Positions 52,543 to 60,765 of a stretch of DNA of 64,000 nucleotides are shown one piece after another; position 1 is the first letter of the stretch, and each line of letters opens with the position of its first letter. The DNA lies in contig NZ_BIFR01000002.1 of the NCBI RefSeq assembly GCF_003967535.1, positions 682,001 through 746,000 of the forward strand, read 5' to 3'. The translations under genes were made by a program, and so were the position numbers. The notes under the pieces are model-generated. The model made no database searches. It had not been told where the DNA came from and saw nothing but the letters and a program-made list of their open reading frames with translations. The DNA comes from Tengunoibacter tsumagoiensis. Its GTDB lineage: Bacteria > Chloroflexota > Ktedonobacteria > Ktedonobacterales > Ktedonobacteraceae.

Positions 52543-52613
52543 TCCTCCTCTGTTCCACCATGCATTGTTTCACGATAAGCCAGGCTCATAAACTATGACA
52601 AAGGAGCGTGTTT

Positions 52614-53615
52614 ATGCACATGTCCATCCCCGATGATCAGCGTCGCGGTTCCTTGAGAGGACCAGCCCGGTCGCAGACGCTATGGCAGCGTTTCTGGAAG
52701 TTTCTGCGTTCCCGCGACGCACGTGGTTATTTTTATATTGCGCCCTGGGTCATTGGTTATGTCCTCTTTAACATTTACCCACTGCTCAGAACCATCTATC
52801 TCAGCTTTACTGACTATAATCTTTTTCTTGATCCAAAGTGGATTGGCCTGAAAAACTATCAGCAGATTTTTTTTCATGATACGATCTTTCGCACGGTTCT
52901 GACGAACATGTTGTTTTATGTGACCATCTCGACTGTGATGACGATTGTGTTGGGTCTCCTCTTTGCGGTACTCTTAGCTCGCAATTTTCCAGGCAACTAT
53001 CTGTTTCGCACCATTTTTTATGTTCCGAGTCTGATGGTTGGTATCTCAATTGCGACCCTGTTTGGGCAGGTCTTTCGCAGTGGGGAAGTGGGTCTGGCGA
53101 ATAGTATGCTGGGCTGGGTGCATCTTGCTCCATTCAACTGGCTCCATTCCAATACATCGCCTTTACTGGCTCTGGTCGCGGTACTCCTGGTCGATTTCTG
53201 GTTTATCGGTGGGAATATGCTTATCTTCCTGTCAGGTATTCGCGGCATCAATCCAGAGTTTTACGAAGCAGCGAGAATTGATAGTGCGAATGCCTGGCAG
53301 CGTTTTATCCACGTGACGTTGCCACTCTTATCGCCGGTGATTGTCTTTAACGTCATCACCAATCTGATCTGGCATTTACAGGCATTTGAGATCCCCCTGG
53401 TCTTTGCCTCAAATGCTGGCTCGTTATCGACGGGTCAGACGCTTGGAGATAATAATCGCCTGGCGACCTTTCTGACCTATATCTATACCAAGTCGTTTAT
53501 CTTTGGGCAATTTGGATATGGCGCAGCGTTGTCGGTGATTGTGTTTGCAATCACATTAGTCCTCACACTGATCGTCCTCTGGATTGCATCTCGCTACACC
53601 GTGTATGGCGATTAA
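52614..53615 (+). CDS. Sugar ABC transporter permease (MalF/UgpA type)
   Basis: A 333-residue inner-membrane permease of the carbohydrate uptake class 1 family with about six membrane segments; the first begins near YFYIAPWVIGYVLF. The EAA loop, which contacts the ATPase, is YEAARIDSANAWQRF at about residues 216-231, followed by VTLPLLSPVI. I place the start at ATG 52614 because AAAGGAG ends at 52606, giving normal spacing; a GTG two codons upstream would lie almost on top of the ribosome binding site. It pairs with the permease at 53645. No ATPase gene lies in the operon. Confidence 0.93.
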   Translation: MHMSIPDDQRRGSLRGPARSQTLWQRFWKFLRSRDARGYFYIAPWVIGYVLFNIYPLLRTIYLSFTDYNLFLDPKWIGLKNYQQIFFHDTIFRTVLTNMLFYVTISTVMTIVLGLLFAVLLARNFPGNYLFRTIFYVPSLMVGISIATLFGQVFRSGEVGLANSMLGWVHLAPFNWLHSNTSPLLALVAVLLVDFWFIGGNMLIFLSGIRGINPEFYEAARIDSANAWQRFIHVTLPLLSPVIVFNVITNLIWHLQAFEIPLVFASNAGSLSTGQTLGDNNRLATFLTYIYTKSFIFGQFGYGAALSVIVFAITLVLTLIVLWIASRYTVYGD

Positions 53616-53644
53616 GGGCGGAGAGAATAGGAGAAGATCAGTTT

Positions 53645-54556
53645 ATGCTCACAACTCATACCAGAGAGGCTGCAACTACTCTGCAGAGACCTCCAATGCC
53701 AAAAGACGGGCGTCAGCGCAAGAAGCTCCGTTTTGATCCGGGCCTGTTCGCAACATATATCATCCTTTTTGTGGGGGCGTTTATCTTTCTTGCACCATTT
53801 GTGTGGCTCATCTCGGCCTCTTTGAAGGATGATGCGCAGTTCAATCTGGTGCCAATTAAATGGATCCCTGACCCGATTGTGTGGAGCAATTTTGTTCGCG
53901 CATTTACAGAATTTCATCTTGACCTCTATCTAATGAATAGCCTGTGGCTGGCAGCATTTAGTGTCGTGGTCAATATTGTCGTCTGTTCGCTCATTGCGTA
54001 TGGTTTTGCCCGCTTTCATTTTCCCGGGCGAAACATCCTGTTTTTCTTGCTCCTCTCAACGATGATGTTTCCCGCTCAGGTGTTAACTATTCCGCTCTTT
54101 TCGGTCTTTCGTCAGCTTGGGTGGTTGGGCACCTTTTTACCGATTCTGGTACCAAAGCTGTTTGGCCTGGGAGCGACGTATGAGATCTTTTTGTTCCGAC
54201 AGTTTTTTATCACCCTGCCCAAAGAGATAGATGAGGCGGCTCAACTTGATGGAGCCTCTACATTTGGTGTGTACTGGCGCATTATTCTGCCGATGGCAAA
54301 GCCAACTATTATTGTAACGGCTGTCTTTAGTTTTCTGGATAGCTGGAAAGATGCATGGGGTCCGCTGGTGTATTTGAATGACAACAGCCTGCGTACGCTG
54401 CCCGTTGGATTGCTCTTTTTTGTTCGCAATCTGGATGATATTGCCTATCCTGAACTGATGGCGGCAACGCTGATTGCGCTCGCTATTCCAACCATCTTCT
54501 ATCTCTTTGGTCAGCGCTACATTGATAAAGGTGTGGTGATTACCAGCTCAAAGTAA
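53645..54556 (+). CDS. Sugar ABC transporter permease (MalG/UgpE type)
   Basis: A 303-residue partner permease. After a basic cytoplasmic N-terminus of about 35 residues come around six membrane segments. The EAA loop reads IDEAAQLDGASTFGVYW at about 195-211, followed by RIILPMAKPTIIV, typical of the MalG branch. AGGAGAAG lies eight bases before the ATG, and the gene begins 29 bases after the first permease. It would form the translocation pore with that protein and use an ATPase encoded elsewhere (MsmX-like sharing is common). Confidence 0.93.
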   Translation: MLTTHTREAATTLQRPPMPKDGRQRKKLRFDPGLFATYIILFVGAFIFLAPFVWLISASLKDDAQFNLVPIKWIPDPIVWSNFVRAFTEFHLDLYLMNSLWLAAFSVVVNIVVCSLIAYGFARFHFPGRNILFFLLLSTMMFPAQVLTIPLFSVFRQLGWLGTFLPILVPKLFGLGATYEIFLFRQFFITLPKEIDEAAQLDGASTFGVYWRIILPMAKPTIIVTAVFSFLDSWKDAWGPLVYLNDNSLRTLPVGLLFFVRNLDDIAYPELMAATLIALAIPTIFYLFGQRYIDKGVVITSSK

Positions 54557-54606
54557 GTGGGTTTTAACGAGTGTTCTGAATACTGTTTTTGAAAGGTAAT
54601 GAGGCC

Positions 54607-56469
54607 ATGAAATCAACGTTCAGACGTTTTCACAGTGTTGTGCTCTCGCTCGTCCTTCTCGCTCTGATTGTTCTCGTTGGAACCGGACAGAGTGCTTTGC
54701 GACCAACTCAGGCTCATGCGAGCAGTAGTTTTGTGACGCGTAATGGATCGCAATTGCAATTAGATGGATCGACCTTTCGTTTTTCTGGTTCGGATATGGA
54801 ATGGTTGGGGGAACCTGGTCAGACGAATTTTGAAGTCGATGATGCTCTTGCGACACTGAAGGAGATGGGAGGGACGGTCACACGGTCGCTCTGGCTCACC
54901 TCCCTGGGGACGCCAGATTCACTACAGCCCTCGCTCGGTGTCTATAATTCAGATGCTTTTGCGCGTAGCGATTATGTGATCAAACGTGCTGGTGATTTTG
55001 GGGTGCGGCTGATTATTCCGCTGGTTGATGGGAATCCCAATGGCGATGGTCAGTATACCCACTATACTGACTGGCGGGGAATCAGCGATGCTAACCAGTT
55101 CTATACCAATAGCACAGTGATCAGTGATTACGAAGCGTTTATCTCTGCCTATCTCAATCATGTGAATATCTATACTGGCATTGCTTTAAAAAATGATCCG
55201 ACGATTCTCGCCTGGGAGACGGCTAATGAGCTTACGACTCCCCAGAGCTGGACACAGACGATTAGTAGCTATATCAAAGGGATTGATACCAATCATCTGG
55301 TTGGCTCTAGCCCGGTGGCTAACGAGATTAATAGCAGCGATTTGAGCATCAGCAGCATTGATATCGAAGATGATCATTTTTATCCCATGAGTGTTGCCAA
55401 TTTGAATAGCCATGCTAGCACTGTTCAGAATGCAGGCAAGGTCTATATCGCTGGTGAGTATGATTGGGCGGCGTATACCTCAGGAAGCGATAGTCTGACC
55501 AGTTTTCTTCCTGCTCTGGAGGGAAATAGTGCGGTCTCGGGTGATATGGCCTGGGAGCTTTTTCCCCATCGCAATACCTATGGATTTGAGCCCTATAATG
55601 CCGGAAGTCTCGGGCTGGCATTAGGTCTGCACTATCCAGGCGATACGACGGACATGCGCACAAATGCTCAGAGATTACGCACTCATGCCTTTGCGATGGC
55701 TGGGATTTCAACTCTCCCTGCTCATCTTGTTCCGGGAACACCAGTGATGATGCAGGTGGCAGGACAGAAGCTCTACTGGCGTGGTACTGCTGGTGTTGAT
55801 ACCTACTCGGTCGAGCGTTCGACAAGTAGTGCGAGCGGCCCATGGACAACGATTTGTACTCAATGCACGACTGATGCAGCGGCTCCATATGTTGATGCAT
55901 CTCAGCCTGCTAGTGGTCAGATCTGGTATCGCGTTCTTCCGTATAGTCTGGATGGAGTGGCTGGTAGCTATTCGCAGGCGATGCAAGCCCGAGGCGATGT
56001 GGTGGTTGGCAATAACAGTTTTGAGTCTCCCGCGTTGAGCGCTGGCACATTCCAGGTTGCTCCTTCTTCTGCCAGTTGGACGTTTACTGGAAGTGCGGGT
56101 ATAGCGACGAATGGAAGTGCATTTACCAATGGAAATCCATCGGCTCCTGATGGCGGCCAGGTGGCGTTCCTCCAATCAAATGGAAGTATCTCGATTCCCG
56201 TGACGTTGCAGACCAATACAGGGTATTGTCTCACGTTCCAGGCGGCTCAACGTGGGAACTATAATAATGGCGGGCAGGACTTTAAGGTTCAGTTCGATGG
56301 TCAGGCAGTCGTTGGAAGCTATAAGCCCGATGGCTCGCAGTATGACGTGTTTATCTCTTCTTATATTATGGTACAGACGGCCTCACATACGCTTCAGTTT
56401 GTGGGACTGGACTCTGCTGGAGGAGATAACACCGCCTTTATTGATTCTATCCGTATGGTTACCTGTTAG
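54607..56469 (+). CDS. Secreted GH5-type glycosidase (endo-beta-mannanase-like) with C-terminal carbohydrate-binding-like domain
   Basis: A secreted enzyme of 620 residues. The signal peptide is MKSTFRRFHSVVLSLVLLAL and on to about residue 38 (HASSS). The (beta/alpha)8 domain covers about 40-370; the motif WETANEL gives the acid/base Glu208 and IAGEYDW the nucleophile Glu284, as in clan GH-A families such as GH5_7 mannanases. After a fibronectin-like stretch (about 380-460) the last 150 residues, starting near VVVGNNSFESPALSAGTF, resemble the beta-sandwich modules that bind polysaccharides. The ATG at 54607 is preferred to a TTG six codons earlier because AAAGG lies ten bases upstream. It probably cuts polymeric mannan or a related glycan outside the cell so that the transporter can take up fragments. 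Specificity is inferred. Confidence 0.8.
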   Translation: MKSTFRRFHSVVLSLVLLALIVLVGTGQSALRPTQAHASSSFVTRNGSQLQLDGSTFRFSGSDMEWLGEPGQTNFEVDDALATLKEMGGTVTRSLWLTSLGTPDSLQPSLGVYNSDAFARSDYVIKRAGDFGVRLIIPLVDGNPNGDGQYTHYTDWRGISDANQFYTNSTVISDYEAFISAYLNHVNIYTGIALKNDPTILAWETANELTTPQSWTQTISSYIKGIDTNHLVGSSPVANEINSSDLSISSIDIEDDHFYPMSVANLNSHASTVQNAGKVYIAGEYDWAAYTSGSDSLTSFLPALEGNSAVSGDMAWELFPHRNTYGFEPYNAGSLGLALGLHYPGDTTDMRTNAQRLRTHAFAMAGISTLPAHLVPGTPVMMQVAGQKLYWRGTAGVDTYSVERSTSSASGPWTTICTQCTTDAAAPYVDASQPASGQIWYRVLPYSLDGVAGSYSQAMQARGDVVVGNNSFESPALSAGTFQVAPSSASWTFTGSAGIATNGSAFTNGNPSAPDGGQVAFLQSNGSISIPVTLQTNTGYCLTFQAAQRGNYNNGGQDFKVQFDGQAVVGSYKPDGSQYDVFISSYIMVQTASHTLQFVGLDSAGGDNTAFIDSIRMVTC

Positions 56470-56531
56470 TGAGGAGGAATGCTTCACTAGAGTGAGCTTC
56501 GGGCGCAGGAGAGGATCGTCATGAATGAGAG

Positions 56532-56629
56532 CTTTGTCTCTATTCTCCAGTCAAAACTAACGTATGGTGATGGAGACAAAGTTCTGATAGTATTCTAGAG
56601 AACGATTGAATACTGACATCTGTCAGTAT
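56532..56629 (+). other. Two intergenic inverted repeats
   Basis: CTTTGTCTC (56532-56540) pairs with GAGACAAAG (56573-56581). ATACTGAC (56610-56617), loop ATCT, pairs perfectly with GTCAGTAT (56622-56629). They occupy the 217-base gap between the GH5 and DUF5054 genes. Neither is followed by a T-tract, so RNA processing or stability elements are more likely than termination. Confidence 0.5.
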
Positions 56630-56686
56630 GTAGGAGCTCATGCGAATACAAGCATTAGTATTAAGGTGAGGTGAGGTTCGTTTATT

Positions 56687-58726
56687 ATGGTACAGAAGCA
56701 TCTATCTTCAACAGTTAAAAAGATTCATCTTGTCTTTAAAACACATCTTGATCTTGGTTTTACTGATTTTGCGCAGAAGATTCAATCTGCTTATTTCTCT
56801 GAATTTATCCCAAAAGCCATCGAGACTTCGCGCACATTGCGGCATCTTGGAGAGCACTATGGGCGTTCCGAGCGTTTTGTCTGGACCACTGGCTCCTGGC
56901 TGCTATATGAGTATCTTGAGCAGGCCAATGCCCAGGAACGTGCCAATCTTGAGCGTGCCATCCTTGATGGGGATATTGTCTGGCATGCATTGCCATTTAC
57001 AACGCACAGCGAATTACTTGACCCAGAGTTATTCCGTTTTGGCCTCAAGCTTTCGCAGCGTCTGGATCAACGTTTTGGCAAGCACACAATCGCTGCCAAG
57101 ATGACCGACGTTCCAGGTCATACGCGTGGAATCGTCCCACTGCTGGCTGAAGCTGGCGTGCGTTTTCTGCATATCGGGGTCAATGATGCTTCGACACCAC
57201 CAGATGTGCCTGATCTTTTTGTCTGGCGTGCGTCCAATGGAGCAGAGATCATCGTTCTCTACTCAAAAAATGGTTACGGTGGCGTCTTTACCGGGTCTGG
57301 TCTGGAAGAGGCACTGGCTATCGAGCATACCCTGGATAATCGCAATCCGCAGTCGGTTCAAGATGTGCGCCATACCTATCTCCATCTGCAGCAACAGTTT
57401 CCAGGTGCCATTCTGGAGGCATCCACCCTTGATAAATTTGCCGCTACCCTGCTGCCTGTACAGAGCACCTTGCCGATTGTGACCGAAGAACTGGGTGACA
57501 CGTGGATTCATGGAGTTGGCTCTGATCCCCTCAAAGTCAGTCAGTATCGTGAGCTATCGCGCCTGCGCACAGACTGGTTGCGGCAGGGGACCTTCCAGGA
57601 GGAAGATCCGGCCTTCGATCGGTTTAGTCGACATCTGCTTCTGGTTCCTGAACATACCTGGGGCATGGATGAGAAATTGTATCTTGCAGATACTGTGAAC
57701 TATGATCGAGAACGTTTTCAGAAGGCGCGTCATACGCCACGCTTTACGGACTTTGCATCTTCCTGGGATGAACAACGAGCCTATCTGCGCTCGGCGATAG
57801 CGGATCTGGCAGAAACGCCTCAAGCAAGCGAGGTACAACAGCATCTGGCAGCTTTACAGCCACAAAGGCCACGGCAGTTAGAGGATGGCCGGAGTACTCC
57901 CGATAGCGTCATCCACACTCCCCATTTTCAGGTGCGTTTTGATCTCAATACCGGAGCACTGGTACAGTGCGTAGAACTGGCAACCGGACGAGAATGGGCC
58001 TCGCCACAACAGCAGTTGGGTAGATTTCGCTATCAAATGTTTGACCAGACTGATTATGACCGTTTTCAAACAGAATATGTGCGTCTGACAGAGGCGGGGG
58101 CATGGTGGATGATCCATGACTTTAGCAAACCAGGGATCGAGCATGTAGCAACGCAGAGTGCTATGGTCCTCCCACAACTGCTCAGTAGTACCATCGTAAC
58201 ACATGTGCAAGAGATCTGCGTTCTGGGTGTCTATACGCTTCCCGAGTCGGCTGTAACGATGTATGGGGCTCCACGTTTACTGACCCTGGAGTGGCATTTC
58301 CCTCATAATGTTGCAGAAATTTATCTCACACTGCAATGGTTTGAGAAAACTGCCACGCGCTTGCCAGAGGCACTCTGGCTGGATTTCGCGCCTCTCATCT
58401 CGAACGTTCATGGGTGGCAGATGGAAAAAGTGAGCGAACTGGTCGACCCACTTGATGTTCGTATGCAGGGGGCTCGTCATCTTCATGCTATCGATCAGCG
58501 CGTCCACTATCACGATGAGCGAGGGCAACTGAGCATCACCTCGCTTGACGCTCCACTGGTGGCACCCGGCGGCCCGGCCCTCTTACGTATGACGCGCGAG
58601 CAGCCTGATATGACCCGAGGTATGAGCTTTAATCTCTACAATAACGTCTGGGGAACAAACTTTCCCATGTGGTATGACGATGATGCTCGACTGCGTTTTA
58701 TCCTGAAATTTGGCTCTACCAGATAA
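56687..58726 (+). CDS. DUF5054 protein, GH38-fold glycosidase-like
   Basis: A 679-residue cytoplasmic protein of the DUF5054 group, related in fold to GH38 alpha-mannosidases. It keeps the metal-binding HxD in KTHLDLGFTD (His20, Asp22) and a nucleophile-like aspartate in MTDVPGHTRGIVPLLAEAG (Asp141), so it is probably an active glycosidase, but no activity can be assigned. The second half should be the beta-sandwich part. GAGGTGAGG lies upstream of the ATG at 56687. It is downstream of the GH5 gene in the same orientation and is the third GH38-fold protein in 15 kb. Confidence 0.85.
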   Translation: MVQKHLSSTVKKIHLVFKTHLDLGFTDFAQKIQSAYFSEFIPKAIETSRTLRHLGEHYGRSERFVWTTGSWLLYEYLEQANAQERANLERAILDGDIVWHALPFTTHSELLDPELFRFGLKLSQRLDQRFGKHTIAAKMTDVPGHTRGIVPLLAEAGVRFLHIGVNDASTPPDVPDLFVWRASNGAEIIVLYSKNGYGGVFTGSGLEEALAIEHTLDNRNPQSVQDVRHTYLHLQQQFPGAILEASTLDKFAATLLPVQSTLPIVTEELGDTWIHGVGSDPLKVSQYRELSRLRTDWLRQGTFQEEDPAFDRFSRHLLLVPEHTWGMDEKLYLADTVNYDRERFQKARHTPRFTDFASSWDEQRAYLRSAIADLAETPQASEVQQHLAALQPQRPRQLEDGRSTPDSVIHTPHFQVRFDLNTGALVQCVELATGREWASPQQQLGRFRYQMFDQTDYDRFQTEYVRLTEAGAWWMIHDFSKPGIEHVATQSAMVLPQLLSSTIVTHVQEICVLGVYTLPESAVTMYGAPRLLTLEWHFPHNVAEIYLTLQWFEKTATRLPEALWLDFAPLISNVHGWQMEKVSELVDPLDVRMQGARHLHAIDQRVHYHDERGQLSITSLDAPLVAPGGPALLRMTREQPDMTRGMSFNLYNNVWGTNFPMWYDDDARLRFILKFGSTR

Positions 58727-58761
58727 GGCTCGCCTGTGCATCTGCTGGACTAAAAATATTC

Positions 58762-58785
58762 ATGCATTTATTAAATGCATTTATT
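58762..58785 (+). repeat. AT-rich 11-base direct repeat
   Basis: ATGCATTTATT occurs at 58762-58772 and 58775-58785 in the AT-rich gap before the ADP-ribosylglycohydrolase-like gene. It could be a regulator site or chance in AT-rich DNA. Confidence 0.4.
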
Positions 58786-58825
58786 GAAAAATAATAAAAT
58801 TTTGTAGAAAGAGGAATAAAAGTTA

Positions 58826-60697
58826 GTGAGACACATAAAACAGAACCACATCCCGGCGGAGACGCGCCGTTGGTATAGTAAGGTGTATGGGGGCTGGATG
58901 GGCAAATCAATTGGTGGGACATTGGGTATGCCTTATGAAGGTGACATGCGCTTGCTCGATATCCAGGACTATGATCCGACCATCTCGCTTCCTGCTCCCA
59001 ATGATGATCTAGATCTTCAACTGGTCAATTTACATGCGTTGGAACAATATGGTCCACGGTTACAGGCTGTTCATCTTAGTCGCGAATGGCTGGAGCATGT
59101 CTTCTTTCCATTTGACGAATATGGGTATGCACTCGCCAATCTGAGGCGTGGTCTGGTACCGCCCGTTGCGGGCTGGTTTAACAATCCCTTTATTGATTGT
59201 ATGGGATCGCCCATCCGCTCCGAACTCTGGGCTATGATTGCTCCTGGTCAACCAGAGATTGCTGCCTATTATGCCTGGCAGGACGCGCAGGTCGACCATG
59301 CTGGTGGTGAAGGCATGTATGGTGAGGTCTTCTTTGCCGTTATTGAAAGCCAGGCTTTTATTGAGAGTGATCGTGATCAATTAATTGCCTGTGGCCTCCA
59401 GCATATTCCTGAACAATCGCGCGTGGCCCAGGCTGTCAGGCATACCCTGGCCTGCCATGCTCAAGGTCTGACCTGGCAAGAGTCTCGCGAGAGTATTCTC
59501 GCCCACTTTGGACATACAAACTTTACCGATGCACCACTCAACGTAGCTTTTACGATTGTAGGCTGGTTATATGGAGCAGATTTTGGCGAGGCCATCAGGA
59601 TTGCCATTAATTGTGGCTATGATACCGACTGCACTGGCGCGACGTTGGGCTCGATTCTCGGAATTATTCTGGGTGCAGAAGCCATTCCGACCCGTTGGAG
59701 CGATCCTGTAGGAAATCAGGTTGTCGTCAGCGATCCAATTCGTTATTTAGATGCCCCAAAGACACTTGAAGAACTGACCGAGCGGACCCTCTGTGTCGCC
59801 TTTGAGACCCAGGCCTTCTGGCAGAACAAGCAGCTTGCCAATATATTGCTGGCTCGTTTTCAAGAAGAACTGTATAACTTTCGGCCAGGAGCGTTTAATC
59901 CGCAATTTGCAGATGGACTGCTTATTGAGGACACGCTGGGCCTTTCGGTTGCCTTTCAGGATGGCCATCCTGCAATTGGTTGTGAGCAGACAAAATCTCT
60001 GCTCATCACCCTGACCAATAAGCATAAGCAGCCCTGGCAGGGAGAACTAAGCCTGCAAGTGCCAGCCGGGTGGTCAGGCTCAGAGACACAGTTTGTTGAA
60101 TTGGACCCTGAGGAAACCTGCACCTATGTCCAGATGGTGACAGCAGATGAACAGATGCAAGAAGCGTATGAAGTCACCATTAACCTGACGCGTAGCCATC
60201 AAGATGTGCTCTGGCATACCCAGAAATTTCCGGTAGCCATGGTGCCAGCCAGACATTGGGAGTTTGTGATAGGGGACCAGCAGTGGTCTGAAAAAGCTAT
60301 TATTGCCGGAGATCGATTGGATCTGCCTGTTGATTTCGCGGACTATACGGGAGTAGTAAGGGCTCATACCCTCCTTGAGAATCCAATCGATCGGAAGGTG
60401 CGTTTCATCGTATCGGCCCGTCCAGAGGTAGAGGTTCGCCTCGATGGAAAGATCCTCTGGACAACAAGTGCAGCGGACAGCGTGCTGCCAGCTTTTCATC
60501 GTGCTGAACCTGGCAGTTTCTACGAAGGTTTTCTCAGTGAAGGAACTCATGAGCTAGAGTTGATCTTTACGCGAGGTGCACAGAATCAGAATGCAGATGA
60601 CATTATGGTCATGCTTGTGGCTGATAGCAGCATTCATCAGCCAGGGCCATATTATTATTTCACAGACATTCTTTTTGCCTGGCCTTTTCAGTCGTAA
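58826..60697 (+). CDS. ADP-ribosylglycohydrolase-family protein with C-terminal beta-rich domain
   Basis: A 623-residue cytoplasmic protein. The first 330 residues are the all-helical ADP-ribosylglycohydrolase (ARH/DraG) domain: the metal-binding aspartates appear in PNDDLDL (Asp60, Asp61) and in CGYDTDCTGATLG (Asp266, Asp268). The family removes ADP-ribose from proteins or small molecules with two magnesium ions. The last 290 residues look beta-rich and may bind carbohydrate. The start is a GTG with AGAGGA about ten bases upstream. It is the last gene of the sugar operon; members of this family that lie in glycan loci may act on N- or O-ribosyl or glycosyl linkages rather than ADP-ribosylated protein, but that is speculative. 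Confidence 0.88.
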   Translation: MRHIKQNHIPAETRRWYSKVYGGWMGKSIGGTLGMPYEGDMRLLDIQDYDPTISLPAPNDDLDLQLVNLHALEQYGPRLQAVHLSREWLEHVFFPFDEYGYALANLRRGLVPPVAGWFNNPFIDCMGSPIRSELWAMIAPGQPEIAAYYAWQDAQVDHAGGEGMYGEVFFAVIESQAFIESDRDQLIACGLQHIPEQSRVAQAVRHTLACHAQGLTWQESRESILAHFGHTNFTDAPLNVAFTIVGWLYGADFGEAIRIAINCGYDTDCTGATLGSILGIILGAEAIPTRWSDPVGNQVVVSDPIRYLDAPKTLEELTERTLCVAFETQAFWQNKQLANILLARFQEELYNFRPGAFNPQFADGLLIEDTLGLSVAFQDGHPAIGCEQTKSLLITLTNKHKQPWQGELSLQVPAGWSGSETQFVELDPEETCTYVQMVTADEQMQEAYEVTINLTRSHQDVLWHTQKFPVAMVPARHWEFVIGDQQWSEKAIIAGDRLDLPVDFADYTGVVRAHTLLENPIDRKVRFIVSARPEVEVRLDGKILWTTSAADSVLPAFHRAEPGSFYEGFLSEGTHELELIFTRGAQNQNADDIMVMLVADSSIHQPGPYYYFTDILFAWPFQS

Positions 60698-60710
60698 AAA
60701 TGGGCCATAT

Positions 60711-60759
60711 ATGTATTGGCGATACGTCACAACACATATTTGTTGTATCGCCAATGCAT
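60711..60759. terminator. Long bidirectional hairpin between convergent genes
   Basis: A 15-base-pair stem: ATGTATTGGCGATAC (60711-60725) pairs with GTATCGCCAATGCAT (60745-60759) with a single G-U, around a 19-base loop. It lies between the ends of the ADP-ribosylglycohydrolase-like and cyclodeaminase-like genes. T-tracts are poor, so it may protect 3' ends rather than terminate strongly. Confidence 0.65.
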
Positions 60760-60765
60760 GTACGG

